A stretch of DNA of 60,000 nt from Hydractinia symbiolongicarpus (Eukaryota; Cnidaria; Hydrozoa; Anthoathecata; Hydractiniidae): NCBI RefSeq assembly GCF_029227915.1, contig NC_079885.1, forward strand, positions 11,337,001 to 11,397,000, in the 5' to 3' direction. The notes beneath the pieces were generated by a model. The model had not been told where the DNA came from. It searched no databases and was given only the letters and a program-made list of their open reading frames with translations. The translations under genes and the position numbers were made by a program. Below, in pieces: positions 10,995-21,825 of the stretch. Each line of letters begins with the position of its first letter. Position 1 is the first letter of the stretch.

Positions 10995-11492
10995 TTATTC
11001 AGAGATATATCGATGACCTTTCGTTTGGTTATCCGCAACGCATATGGGTTGCATGTTGGTGTAGTGGAGTTTTTTCATTTGTTCGTCTTCACTAGGATAT
11101 TCTTCATTCTCTTTGTATTCTATAGGTATCCTGTGGTCAAACTCCCACTGCCCTCGGTTGTCTCAGTTCATGCCGCCTTTAAACTGTGCTAGGATATGTT
11201 TCATAAATGTTACAATATCGCATCCTAGATACTCTGTAGAGACTATCTCTCTATCATACGTAAGGGCATCGCGTATTCTGACTAGAAATAGTAGTATAGA
11301 TAGCCCAGGCGATGGCATATGGGGCAGTGTAGTCTTTCTTTTTTGTGCAGGCATTTGGTGCGTTCTCTTGACGCCTTGTTGATATCCATGCATTTGATGC
11401 ATATTTTTGTTAGTTGTCCATTACATGTACCCATGTTAAAATTTTCTAAGGATAAAGAGTGTTTTGCAGTGCGTGCATTTCTTACTTTCCAT
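10995..11492 (-). pseudogene. HNH endonuclease, second decayed copy (element A)
   Basis: On the minus strand, from ATG at 11492: MESKKCTHCKTLF, then CIKCMDINKASRERTKCLHKK, CPICH, DALTYDREIVSTEYLGCDIV, a TGA in the FKGGMN-stop-DNRGQWEFDHRIPI core, and KLHYTNMQPICVADN. Two further stops or shifts occur early. It is closer in length and sequence to the element B HNH gene than to the knuckle-rich gene at 4875-5742. Element A therefore holds two different HNH genes, one on each side of the integrase/capsid block. Confidence 0.65.
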
Positions 11493-11513
11493 GTCTTCTT
11501 TGTTGTTTTGTGT

Positions 11514-11530
11514 TTGCCTTAGTGGCAGAA
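11514..11530. terminator. Possible gene-end hairpin TTTGCC-TTAGT-GGCAGA
   Basis: A six-pair stem with a 5-nt loop just past the end of the 11555-12320 gene (minus strand). A similar stem, GTTTGCC-TTA-GGCAGAC, occurs at a gene boundary in element B (31310-31326). Short, so tentative. Confidence 0.35.
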
Positions 11531-11554
11531 AGAAAATTTATTCGACATGTCTAT

Positions 11555-12320
11555 TTATTTTTTAAACCATATATAGCCAACAATAATTGCTACTCCAGTC
11601 GTAACTAGTACAGCCTTATTATATACATGTTGCTCTGCTAGCGCAGTCAGCGACTCCACCTCGTGCTTAGGGAGTATTGTCTCGTGCTTAGGGAGTATTG
11701 CTTCGTGCTTATGGAGTAATACGCTGTGCTTAGGGATCACGTGGCTCGCCTGTATGGCTCCACGCTTTCTCAAGGTACCAACAGGCTTCTTCACCTTGCT
11801 TAGATCGACTTGAACCCCAGGGTCTGAGATTGCAGGTGCAACCAAGACATTACTATTATAGCCCTTAATTTTACCAATACGGAGATTCATATCCGATGGT
11901 AACATGTACACGCTGGGCATAACAGCAAAATTGGAGTTCTGGCATATTGGAGCACTTTTTGGAAACGTGTTATATCTTGCCCTACATTCTCTCCTCGCAA
12001 CACCATACTTTCAGACTTTTGTAGCAAGATTTGTTTCGATGTATAGTTGTCTGCACCAGAACCGAGCAAGGATGCTTTTGCTTCCGCTTGCAACCCAAGT
12101 ATGAAAACCACGTATACACGAACACTTTCACTAAGTTTTGTCAAACCTTCTGCTGTAAGACCCTGTCTTTATGGCATAATAAATTTCGCATAATCCCCAT
12201 TAACTTGTGGCCACCATTAACCGTTGGTTAGTGAAGTACCTACTGCTTTAAATTCATACAGACCGTGAGGATCTGCACCATACTAACGACATACTTGCGC
12301 GAATCCAGATGTTGAATAAT
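11555..12320 (-). pseudogene. Structural-type protein with C-terminal membrane anchor, 5' truncated (element A)
   Basis: Two overlapping minus-strand frames (11887-12144 and 11555-11920) plus fragments to about 12320 match the element B gene at 23623-24760: GADPHGLYEFKAV, WWPQVNGDYAKFIMP, TKLSESVRVYVVFILGLQAE, FQKVLQYARTP, VYMLPSDMNLRIGKIKGYN, and a C-terminal hydrophobic anchor (KAVLVTTGVAIIVGYIWFKK). A small deletion near 11925 shifts the frame. Here the codon after FQKVL is CAA (Gln), while element B has TAA. A KHEAILPKHETILPKHE repeat fills the linker before the anchor. The N-terminal third is gone. Function unknown. Confidence 0.65.
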
Positions 12321-12448
12321 TTTTCAATCAACTCCTTATATTTTTCACTGATTCCCATGAGGGCCATCGCCAATACTGAGATAGAGACCCCGGCGCTGAT
12401 AAAAATTACACCCAACATATCTTTAATTATTTCGAATCTAGTCGTTTA
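12321..12448 (-). pseudogene. Remnant of a small membrane protein
   Basis: A minus-strand frame from about 12420 reads MLGVIFISAGVSISVLAMAL followed by a charged helix (ISEKYKELIEKLFNIW). The hydrophobic-then-charged layout recalls the 212-aa protein of element B, but similarity is too short to be sure. Confidence 0.3.
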
Positions 12449-12874
12449 CTATATATGTTCATTTATCAATATGTTCTTTTTCATCATCCATACACCATAC
12501 ACATTTCGAGATTTTTCAACGGCTCTCATCCACATGTCCTTACTCATGAGATGTTCTAGAACAAACTTCAGGCACCTGGGCTCATCTTCAACGGCCCCGA
12601 TGCTCATTTTCTCAGTTTTTAATACATCTGGAACATACTTCAGGCACACGGGCTCCTCAAAAACAGCTCTCGTGCACATCTCTTCAGTTTTATAAGCGTC
12701 TGGGACATTTTGATGATAGAGCAGATTGGGATCCTCCATAACAACATTATTGCACATTTCCTGGGTCTTAAATTGTTCCGGAACATATGCGAACATATAT
12801 TCATCACCTATAACAGCAAAATTACACATTTCCTGTGTCTTGAAACAATCTGGAACATTTTCTAACCAACTCAT
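12449..12874 (-). CDS. KTQEMC-repeat (DUF4116-like) protein 1
   Basis: A 141-aa ORF built from about five repeats of roughly 25-30 residues with the pattern V-P-(D/E)-x-(F/Y)-K-T-(Q/E)-E-M-C-x-x-A-V, for example NVPDCFKTQEMCNFAV. Similar repeats are known to me from large DNA viruses and Polinton-type elements, usually annotated DUF4116; I name that family with caution. The start ATG is preceded by TTATAATAAAGAGAAA, the start motif of this element group. A second gene of the same family lies upstream. Function unknown; the regular helical repeat suggests a protein-binding solenoid. Confidence 0.65.
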   Translation of the reverse strand: MSWLENVPDCFKTQEMCNFAVIGDEYMFAYVPEQFKTQEMCNNVVMEDPNLLYHQNVPDAYKTEEMCTRAVFEEPVCLKYVPDVLKTEKMSIGAVEDEPRCLKFVLEHLMSKDMWMRAVEKSRNVYGVWMMKKNILINEHI

Positions 12875-12931
12875 TTTCTCTTTATTATAACTAGAATTTT
12901 TTGATCAATAAATTTTTTTTGAATTTATTGA

Positions 12932-13441
12932 TTACTCCCATAATTTTGAAATATCTTGCTTCTCATCCTCCGGCATGCACCAATCCCAATGTCGATCTGG
13001 CTGCCATGCCTATGGCATCAATTCATTTTTAACTTGAAACTTCTGGGCTTTCCGCTGGCGATAGGCATCGAGCAATTCAGACTCAACCCAAAAATTCCTA
13101 CATATATCCTCAGTAACAAACCAGTCTGGGATCTGCTGGAAGTGGAGCCGTCAGGGTTTTTCTTCAATTGCTTTGTTGCACATCTCCTCGGTCTTGAATC
13201 GATCTGGAACATCTATGAGCATAGAGGGTTCCTCTTCAACGGCTGTGGTGCACATTTCCTGCGTTTTTTGATAATCCGGAACAAAAAGCGCATTAAAATT
13301 CCATTCAACTACTTTGTTGCACATTTCCTGGGTCTTGAATCGATCTGGAACGGAACCGAACATATATGGATTCTTTTCAGCAGCAATATTACACATCTCC
13401 TGGGTTTTTAGATCATCTGTAACATGTTCACTGGAACTCAT
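12932..13441 (-). pseudogene. KTQEMC-repeat (DUF4116-like) protein 2
   Basis: From ATG at 13441 the frame gives four repeats (DDLKTQEMCNIAAEKNPYMF, VPDRFKTQEMCNKVV, DYQKTQEMCTTAVEEEP, VPDRFKTEEMCNKAI). After a frameshift at about 13150 the conserved tail is seen in another frame: ELLDAYRQRKAQKFQV, ELMP-stop-AWQPDRHWDWCMPEDEKQD, ending LWE. One in-frame TAG interrupts it. The tail with HWDWCM and EDEK is typical of full-length members as I remember them, so the original protein was about 170 aa. It lies next to the right TIR in the position of an accessory gene. Confidence 0.6.
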
Positions 13442-13608
13442 TTTTGTTATACAGAAATTTTATATCAATACATTTTGACACGGACAAAAAATTTTAAAAA
13501 TTTTTACTCAACTTGCGCATGATGACGGCAACCGACGTCATATTCTGTCGGATACCGTTGAAGTTTTTGGCGCAGGCGCGGATTCTGTCAGAGACCGTCG
13601 GAGACCAT

Positions 13609-13966
13609 TACACAGACAGAAATTGACAATTGCGCCAGAACATCGTCACACTCTGTCGGAGATCATCAGACTTTTGTTTTTCAACGCACGAGCAGATACT
13701 GTCGGATTATGTCGGAGACCATCGGATTTATCAGATTTAGCGGATTTTCCGAATTTCTTGGCAAATGCGCAGAAACATATCAAAAGACTACGCTACGGGT
13801 GGGGAGTCACCAACGCTAATGATTTGCTTCAAGGGGTAACACTCGTTCACGGAGATGAACATCGGAGGGAGAGTGTCGAAGGGGCTACTGGCGACGTGGA
13901 GAGTTCATCGATATCAACGATTTTCTTTGAAGGGTTAACACCTTGAACCTACGAATATATATCTCT
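13609..13966 (-). repeat. Right terminal inverted repeat of Polinton A
   Basis: Reverse complement of 1327-1691 with scattered differences. Its outer end ...CCTACGAATATATATCTCT mirrors the left terminus. An open frame crosses it (13623-13946), but this is only a by-product of the repeat. Confidence 0.9.
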
Positions 13967-16900
13967 AAAATTTACCTTCGACGTGTGAAAATGTCAGAAA
14001 ATATTACTTTTGTGCTTTTGTGTTGAAATGTAAAACATGTAAGGTTGCATGTTTGGTGTGTGGCACGTTGACGTGGCTAAACATGGTTTATAAAATAACA
14101 TAGGATTTTTTTATTTTTTTATTATTCGAACATTTTAACCATTCTTGTCACCGGACCTTCTGGAATTTAAAATCCCGATAGTATAAATAAACATTTCCAT
14201 AACATGCAGTAACTTTTAGCTAGCTAGCTAGTAGCAGTGTGAGGCGAGATCCCCCCCCCCATGTTAGCTAGCAGACCAGCTCCTTTCAGTCTGGCTTGCC
14301 AGCCATGTGTGCAGTTAAAGGTAGCTATGTAAAAAGTGGTCAAATACAAAAACTTACTTTCCACCTGTGCGCAGAATACTGTAAGTAAACGGCCTTATTT
14401 AAATAATCTGTAACATGATTATTAAGAAATCTCAAACAATTCTTTGCATTATTTCACGGATAGCAAGTAAAGCGCTTATGCCATCCACATGAAATAGCTT
14501 GCCAAGCAACTATAAAATTTCACGAGCAATTCTGCAATGCAAGCTTTGACCGACACTCGTCTCCAGTGAACTTTGTCGATCCTTATAACGGGAAGTCCGT
14601 GCGCGTTGCTTCATTGAAATTCGAGTATTCTTTAACTGTCATGTCACTGTTGGTTAGCATCCCAATGGTTAACTCTTTAAGCAGGTTAGCAAATACCTTA
14701 TCCAGCTCATTGTCCCTTCCGGGGTTGCGCAACAATGCCACATATTGCCAATCAATTTTTAATCGTATCGTGAGAAATCATATCCTCTGCAAAGCTCTCT
14801 CAACTGCTCAATCCATTCTACGGTGGTTTTTGACACGTCGAGAGACTCCCCAGATATTTGTTTTTCACCAGTAACATGAGAATATGGATTGGAAATTCCT
14901 GTTACATACACGCTCCGAGGACCACAAAAGACAATCGATTGGGTGAAGAAGGCCGTAGTGCGAGACCTCAAATTAAACAATGATATTAAAAAGAAGTGTT
15001 TAGAATGAAGTAACGTGTCTGTGTATTGTTTTTTTTTTTTGTTTTTTCGTTTGTTTGTTTGTTTTTTACCCTGCCTGTTAATTAGAAAGGACTTTTGGGG
15101 GAAAAGTTCATTTCGTGCTAATAAAACTGTCCACTATATAGAGTGTCCACTAATTGACTCTCCGATATTTATAATTTCCGTGTGAGATTTTGACCGTTGT
15201 TTTACCGGTGCAAAGGAATTTGTCCGTTAATTAGAGTGTCCGTTAATTGGAGAGTTGACTACATATTGGAAAACCACTAAACATTCCTTCTTATTCAGCG
15301 ATGTTCTTAATTTGATATTATGTGCTACAACCCCATAGTATCTCTTATAACAATACAATAAGTCAGTCTATTTGTGAGAGGCAATTTCGACATGTGTGCA
15401 TTTTTCTCTGATGTTGCCGAAAATGTTAAATTTTCTGACGTTACGGCACGACATTAATAACATTAATGTAACGTCAATATCTTAATTTAGATTAATGAAG
15501 CCATTATACAGTGCACTTAGAACTTTGAGGCCAGATAACTTGGAAACGAGGTTGTGGCGTGAGCTATTTTTAATCTGGGACCAAATTAAGTAAGTTTCCC
15601 AAACCTGCTTCCGTAATATGGTTCGGAATAAACGTGTTGATGACGTCATCAAAAAACCTTTAAACCTCAAATCTCTGAAACCGTTTGTTGATCGCCGATT
15701 CGACATTAGTACGTTGAAGGCAACGGGCATAAAAATTTCTAAAAAGATTTTGTTTGTATTTAGCAGGAATTTGCTCACGTCAGCAAATTATTTAAACCCT
15801 TATATCTCTTTTATCATTCTTTAAAAATACATGATATTATAAATTCCTTTGATTAGCATTTCAGGTTCTATACAATACAGGCTACAAGTAATTTTTTTAA
15901 TGTTTTTTTTAATATTGCTGACGTCATCAAAATTGTAATGAAGGATCTTTTTTATTGTTTCTTTGCCTAAGTGGATTAAAAATATAGGTAACGGCTTTAA
16001 AAATTGCGAGAAAACTTTCTTTCTGCATCGTATTAACCCTAGCCAAGCCGGGTAGTGGAATGCCTTACGCCTTGTCACACGCCATAAATAGTCAGTGTGC
16101 AAAAACTAAACGATATTTTCAGTGATAATTTTTTTATGGAAATAATTGAGCCGGCTAGCGAGGTTAGCAAAATATTATCTCAAAAAATTGCCTGCTGGTT
16201 AAAAAATGGGAGAGAATTAAAAAACACAAAAACTTAGTTTATATAAAATCTAGGAGTATACATTATACAATGTCGGCCTAAAAGGTCACATCAACCCAAT
16301 ATCAAACAGTCAGACATGATGTTCTCACTGAGAGATTTTCCAGTGTTTTTATTTTCGCCAGTTGTAAACTCAGCAACTTATATTTTAAATCCCTATTTTT
16401 TTCCCTGAACTAATTGTTTTTAGAGTATATAACCTTAAACCTGACAAAAAGCATCTAAAACAAGAAGGTCAGTTTACTTACAATTCTTGTAATACTTTGT
16501 CTGACATACAACTGACGACATACTAAGTGACGACATTCTAACTGACGATATACTAACAGGCGACATACTAACTGACGACATAATAACTGACGACATACTA
16601 ACTGACGACATACTAACTGACGACATGCGGAGTTTTAAGCTCTGTTAATTAGCTGTTATCAGTGTACGTTAACGAATACATTTGCATAGTGGACAATGGC
16701 AAATCACGCCATTCTACAATTTTTTTAGCGAAATTTTTCTTTCTTGTTTTCTAAAGTATTTACCCTTACAAAGTACAGTGCCCTCGCAAGTCAAACTAAG
16801 ATGTTTGCCCAAAGGATACCTTTGAACATTGGAACTGTATTAAAATTATAAAATCAGTGAAATGCACCGGTTTTAAAGTGGGCGACAACAGGATGTTATC

Positions 16901-17051
16901 CATGAAGCAATTAAGTTCTGGTAAAACCAGATTGATCGCTTGAGTTCTGGTAAAACATACCGTACATCCAAGAGAAGTGATTTAATACAGTTGTACGATG
17001 TGTCACAAATCTAGTGGAGCGCTTACAGCGATAAGTTCTTTCGACGTTGAA
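13967..17051. other. Spacer between Polinton A and the duplicated unit
   Basis: No gene recognised. It contains a TAGC microsatellite at 14218-14233, a poly-C run at about 14251, a T-rich tract at 15029-15065, direct and inverted GTCCACTAATTG/GTCCGTTAATTGGAG motifs at 15128-15260 that look like a short non-autonomous transposon, and GACGTCATCAAA-type dispersed repeats at about 15640 and 15915. Several ORFs of 60-100 codons overlap on both strands and look random. Confidence 0.5.
16500..16627. repeat. 15-bp tandem repeat array (CTGACGACATACTAA)
   Basis: About eight units of CTGACGACATACTAA with point changes and some indels. The unit length is a multiple of 3, but no ORF spans it, so it is an ordinary minisatellite. 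Confidence 0.85.
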
Positions 17052-18225
17052 CGCTTGCATGTGGAACGATTAACTGCAGTTCAGCTGTGCCGCACATTCT
17101 GGTTAAGCCCCTCAGTACAAGTATACAGCATACCGCAAATCCAGTGGAGCTTTCGTAGCGGTACAACTGTTCGGATGTAATGTTTTTTTCAATAAGTAAC
17201 TTTCTCGCAGCCGAAAAAAAACACAGGTTGTACAATCTGTTGTTACGCAGTCATGGCAAGAACAGTCAGCCTTTGAATAATTTGACTAATAACTTCACAG
17301 TATTTATGAGGGTGCCAGGTCAAACACTATGTACAGGGAAGCCATGTAACAAATCCGTGTTACAGCAGTATGTCTTTTTCCAAAAAAAACAAGATTTGTT
17401 ACGCTACAAAAATTTATTGTCGTAGCTACCAAACTGCATTTGACATAAGAAGCAAAACCAACTGTGTTTGGCTACAAACGACTGAGTTATTCACTTCTTA
17501 GCTGGAGGTACCACAGCTTAGCTAGCCAGAACATAAGTTGCATTGCTAAGGATTGCTAAGGATAACACAAAGAGAAACAATAATAATGTTGGCTAGGATA
17601 GAAAACACTAAGGTAAATAAAAAATCTTAACTGAATAGCATAAATACTGTCTCTAAGTGAGGATGAAAAATCTTAATACTTATACATGGCTAGACAACGT
17701 AATGATATACATATCTAAATATGCAAAAACATATAAAAAATAAATTATACAAAAATTGGTAGCTTTTTAAAGACAAAAAGTCGACAAAAGACATCTGAAA
17801 ACCTAAGCACTACAACATCCAAAAGGGCTGTGTTGTAACCCTAGCTCTGATCGTTTCATCTTCCTTCGTCAGCTTGGTTAGGGTCGTGGGTTGTTTATCG
17901 AAATCAAAGCTTTTTGTTTATTATGCACGAGCAATCACAGCATTTTTATAAGAATATATCATATTTGTTATTTGCAACTTCAAGAATTCGTTCGCGGTTA
18001 GCACGACCTAATTTTGTTCGACAAACAGACATAATACAGGTATTGTTAATATAGAAACAGCAACCTTTTTTTATTATAAAATATTTAGCATTAATATATT
18101 CTTTCTCAGTTTTACAAAGACAAAAATTTTAATCCTTTTTTAATGTGATCAAACTTGTTCTAAATGTTGTGAATAAGGTACATATAGTTTTATTCCACAT
18201 TCCACCATCACGACTCACGAAAATA

Positions 18226-18936
18226 TTATTTTGCATTCTTTGATTTGCACACAGATTTTCTGATAAGTTGATATACAACATGGACAGTATTGTATCCAAC
18301 ATGGGCTATACAATTTTGTGGCAATTCATCTTCTGTGTTTCTTCTAAGCTCCTTGATTTCATATACATCACTTAAGTATTGTTTTAAAGTTTCAGTTGGA
18401 ATGCTATATGGTGGTTGCTTGCGGAGAGACATATCATATTCAAAACATTCCAACAATACTCGCCCTTGCGGCACCAATAACTTTGTCACTTGTGCAACAT
18501 AACGTTGACGCTCCTCAGCAGCTGTTGATACCAAACCACCAATATCCACACAATAATCGAAAAGTCCTCCAAGCATATCAACATCTGTGTAAAAGAAGTC
18601 ACACTGATAAATTTTGAGCATTTCGTTGTGTGTGTAAATCGTATAGCCATCTTTTGTGTCAACTGTGTAATCCAAAGATAAACGTTGGAAAAAATAATTA
18701 CAAGCTGCTTCGGAAAATTCAACTCCAACAACTGCTACTTTTTGCTTATAAAACCAAAACATATCAACTGTTGCACCGCACCAAGGAACCAAGACACGTT
18801 TTCCTTTTACAGTTCCTTGAACCATATCTTGAAAGTATTGTGTTACGTATGGACTCCCCTGGGGCATGTCCCAAAGAAGATCGTTGCTCTTCCATCTTTT
18901 TTCCCACATTGTGTTTGTCGCTTCTCTTGACTGCAT
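18226..18936 (-). CDS. TPMT-like: Thiopurine S-methyltransferase-like SAM-dependent methyltransferase, copy 1
   Basis: 236 aa from ATG at 18936, close to the vertebrate TPMT length of about 245. The N-terminal W-x-x-RW signature is present (MWEKRWKSNDLLWDMPQGSP). The SAM-binding motif I is VLVPWCGATVDMFWF followed by VAVVGVEFSEAA, the TPMT pattern of (V/L)x(V/F)PxCGxxx(D/E)M and GxVVGxExS. The family motif for the second half (DYCVDIGGLVSTAAEERQRY) and PPYSIP are also present. It methylates small thiol or chalcogen substrates in the cytosol by family knowledge. The frame stays open upstream to a TTTTTCTTGTTTAG sequence, a good splice acceptor, so an upstream exon is possible. Trp in place of the more usual hydrophobic residue before CG is a copy-1 peculiarity. 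Confidence 0.85.
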   Translation of the reverse strand: MQSREATNTMWEKRWKSNDLLWDMPQGSPYVTQYFQDMVQGTVKGKRVLVPWCGATVDMFWFYKQKVAVVGVEFSEAACNYFFQRLSLDYTVDTKDGYTIYTHNEMLKIYQCDFFYTDVDMLGGLFDYCVDIGGLVSTAAEERQRYVAQVTKLLVPQGRVLLECFEYDMSLRKQPPYSIPTETLKQYLSDVYEIKELRRNTEDELPQNCIAHVGYNTVHVVYQLIRKSVCKSKNAK

Positions 18937-18957
18937 TTTCTCTGCCAGCCTAAACAA

Positions 18958-21323
18958 GAAAAAGATGTTTACATAAATTTAGCATATATAAATTATGACT
19001 CCGTTTTCTTAAAACAACGGCATAATTTTACAGCTTTGCCAGGAGACTATTCTAACTCATTTAATTGTATTTTCCCCATAAAATAATTGCTTTTTAGCCG
19101 ATGTAAGCTTTTACATAAGAACAAACGAAAAAATAACAAAACGTTGTTTGTGTTTTAATATTTATGTTTATTCACTCATACTGCGAAGTAAAGAATGAAT
19201 GTTAGTTTAGGCAGCAGAACTTTGCCTTACCATTTCTTAGTCGTGATGAATGGCTGAACGAACGATGTTAAAAGTATAATGTAAGGTAGTTTTTTAATTA
19301 AAGCACATCCAACCACAAAGAGGCAGATGATTACAAAAACCGTGGTTGGTAAACAAACATATTTGTCGGGAAAGAATGTAAAGAATGATATATAGTTTAC
19401 GTAAGTTATGCTAAATACGCAAATACTTGGGCTTTGAAGCTTCAGTTATAAAAATTAATCCGTAGTTTAATTGCAGAAAAAAAAAGATCTAGCCATAGAT
19501 CAAAGTTATAATGTTCATGTTATAAATATGCAGAAAGTTATTCAAAAAGTTAAACCTGTATTTATAAATTATCCACCAATATACTTCCACCCATGGAGGT
19601 TCCATGTCCCACCTTCAGGTAATGTGTCCGCTTGGTTTGTTTACATTTTTACCTCCATTTCTGCAAGTAAGTATCGGTACTGTGATTCCATGCATTCTGC
19701 TTTGTAGGAATGTCCCATCACATATATAGCTTGTTTAGCTAGCTACAGTCATCCACAAAATGTGATGCCTCTGGCAAATTTATACCACAAACTAAGAACC
19801 AGAAAGATTAGCAAAGTCAGGAAAAGAACATAGCTAGCCAGATATTTTGCAGATAGTATGTTCCGTTATTACCTATGATAAGTGTTTTTAAAGGTATGTC
19901 ACGTGTAATCAGTTATGTTGCTTAGCCACAAAGAGCAGTTTTTAACACTGAGGGGGGATGGAGAGCCTTATTTTTTGTAGCGATTGTAGCTATATATATT
20001 GTACGCACGTTGGAAAAGAAACTTTTTTAACCTTGCTGCTGAGCATACACCAGTGCTGCTCAAGTTACAGCAACTGAAATTATTATTATTTTAATATACA
20101 TATAATATATACATATAGCTAGGGAAATTTTTTCAACATCATTTCTTATTACTGACGCATTTTAAATTCTGATTAGCGGTTATCATGCAATTGTCAACGT
20201 GTATTAAAAATGTTTCATTATATTCATTATTTCTTATTTAATTCCCCAAGATGTACAAATAATGTCCCTAATTTCTGTTTCTGTAACTTGACCTGATCTT
20301 TACACCAATGCACTGATAGCACTGATGATGCGCATGCGTTAAAGATCATTAGATTTTTGCTGATAGTTACGGGAATTTTGTGCAATGGGGCGTGACGTAA
20401 AGTTGTGACGTCACAAGCAAAATTCTATATGATATGAGAGTTTGACCGTGGTTTTTAGAAAAAACTGGTTATAAACCATCATATTTTTTTAATCATTGCT
20501 GACGTCTTGATGACGTCATCAAAATTAAAGTTTAAAATTAAATCTTCCCTGTTTCTTTTTTGTCTTAGTGGATTTTTCCACGGCCTTATTGTATTTTTTT
20601 CCTTTATTCACTTGTAACCTATCTTTTTTATCTAAACTATATGTGGCGCAATTAGTGATTAAATAGAATGGTATTTTGGCGCTCAATAAATTAAACTTAT
20701 GCCTCTATTTCTTTTATATGCTTTGATGCAAATCCGATTTTATTTTTCAGTTTCTTTTTGCTAAAGACTTTCCATTTGTTCAAGAGAATTTTATATCTAT
20801 AGCCTCTATTTTGTTTTTAACCGAGGAAGTCTGAACAGGGATACGCCGTTTAAATATTCGTTTAGTTGTCCATATGGGGTGCAGCAAATGTGGCGCAGAG
20901 AATTGGTTTCAACATAGTTAATAGAAAAAACACTATTAACTATGGTTTCAACGTAACGCACAATACACGATAGATATTTGAATTGAATTTAAATGGATAC
21001 CGCTTAGTTGTATCTCCTCATTTATTTTAACTTCTTGTTTTAACAAAGTTTAAAGATTTTAATGAATTGCTTAAAAGGGTAAAACAAACTATTGGTTGTA
21101 TTCAATAATGAAGGTTTTTAAGTTGTGTGCATTCACGGTGGAATAAAGTTATTGCAGCTATCTACGTAAAATTTACAGTTTTTTTAAAAAGAAAGTAGTT
21201 CATAAGAAAGTTTAGCCTAAGATTTTTCCAAAAATGAAAATTATGTTAAACTAAACAAAAGCAACGTGAGTTTAAAATTAAAGAGGAATAATTTTTTTTT
21301 GAGATATTTTTTTTATAATAGCT
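18958..21323. other. Host spacer upstream of TPMT-like copy 1, before Polinton B
   Basis: No gene recognised. If the methyltransferase has an upstream exon it would lie here. It contains a 12-bp inverted repeat CATAGTTAATAG at 20913-20944, a GACGTCATCAAAA repeat near 20505, and TA-rich runs. The same sequence lies upstream of copy 2 (46057-48485). Confidence 0.5.
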
Positions 21324-21537
21324 AGCTAGAGTAGTACACCCTTATGCGTACAGTTTAGGTTTTCAACGGTCAAACCCCTATTAAAAACGCTGCTTTTAGA
21401 CCCCTAAAAAAATGAGTAAACAAGTCACATCATGATGGCACTCGACAAAAACTGCTGACATCAACGTTTGAGTTCCCCTGAATTCCCTACTCAAATTGCG
21501 ACCGTTGTTAGTTGAAGTCTGAATGTATGTATAATAA
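21324..21537 (+). repeat. Left terminal inverted repeat of Polinton B
   Basis: Matches the reverse complement of 38085-38358, ending at the start codons of the first and last genes. It lacks about 65-80 bp present in the right arm between the CCCCTAAAAAAAT and GGCACTCGAC blocks, so the two arms are no longer equal. Confidence 0.9.
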
Positions 21538-21783
21538 ATGTTAAACAACAAGACACCGCAAGATTGGTACACACTTTTTATACTTTTAACGTTTTTTGTA
21601 GGTCTGGGAGCTGTCCTAGCCCTCACCTCTACCGCGCTTGTGATAGTTGCCCTAGCCCTCACCTCTACCGAACTTGTGCTGAAAGGTATGAAAGAAGAAG
21701 AAGAGTGCGGGACGGTTATCAACGCTATAGTAAAGAGAATTGACGATCTAGAAGAAATGGTGCGCAAAAAACTAAATAAATAA
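21538..21783 (+). CDS. Small membrane protein with C-terminal coiled coil
   Basis: 81 aa. Residues 10-45 are strongly hydrophobic and contain an internal duplication (VLALTSTALVIVALALTSTE), giving one or two membrane passes. The rest is acidic and helical (KEEEECGTVINAIVKRIDDL). The ATG is immediately preceded by TATAATAA and lies at the inner edge of the TIR. The following ORF shares the KEEEECxxxINxxVxxIxxLE tail, so the two are related small genes. Intact in both duplicated copies. No family recognised. Confidence 0.6.
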   Translation: MLNNKTPQDWYTLFILLTFFVGLGAVLALTSTALVIVALALTSTELVLKGMKEEEECGTVINAIVKRIDDLEEMVRKKLNK

Positions 21784-21825
21784 AAATTGTTGTGAGAAAA
21801 AACAAACGTATTACTGGTATAATAA

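Larger units (their letters stand above)
1327..13966. mobile_element. Polinton/Maverick element A (degenerate)
   Basis: The element is bounded by long inverted repeats that begin with AG, as Polinton ends do, starting AGAGATATATATTTGTAGG at the left and mirrored at the right. Inside are polB, integrase, FtsK/HerA-type ATPase and capsid homologues, the hallmark Polinton set, plus HNH, Bro-N and KTQEMC-repeat genes. Most frames are broken, and the polymerase half of polB is missing, so the element is dead. The 6-bp flanks AAAAAC (left) and AAAATT (right) match only partly, so a target-site duplication is not clear. Total length about 12.6 kb, shorter than the 15-20 kb usual for the group. Confidence 0.9.

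Noticed and set aside
13623-13946. 107-codon ORF in the right end of element A
   Set aside because: It lies wholly within the terminal inverted repeat and has no protein features.
16500-16627. CRISPR-like array
   Set aside because: Direct tandem 15-bp units without spacers in animal DNA; a minisatellite.
18290-18953. Several plus-strand ORFs over the TPMT-like gene (and at 45389-46052)
   Set aside because: Shadow frames of a clear minus-strand methyltransferase.
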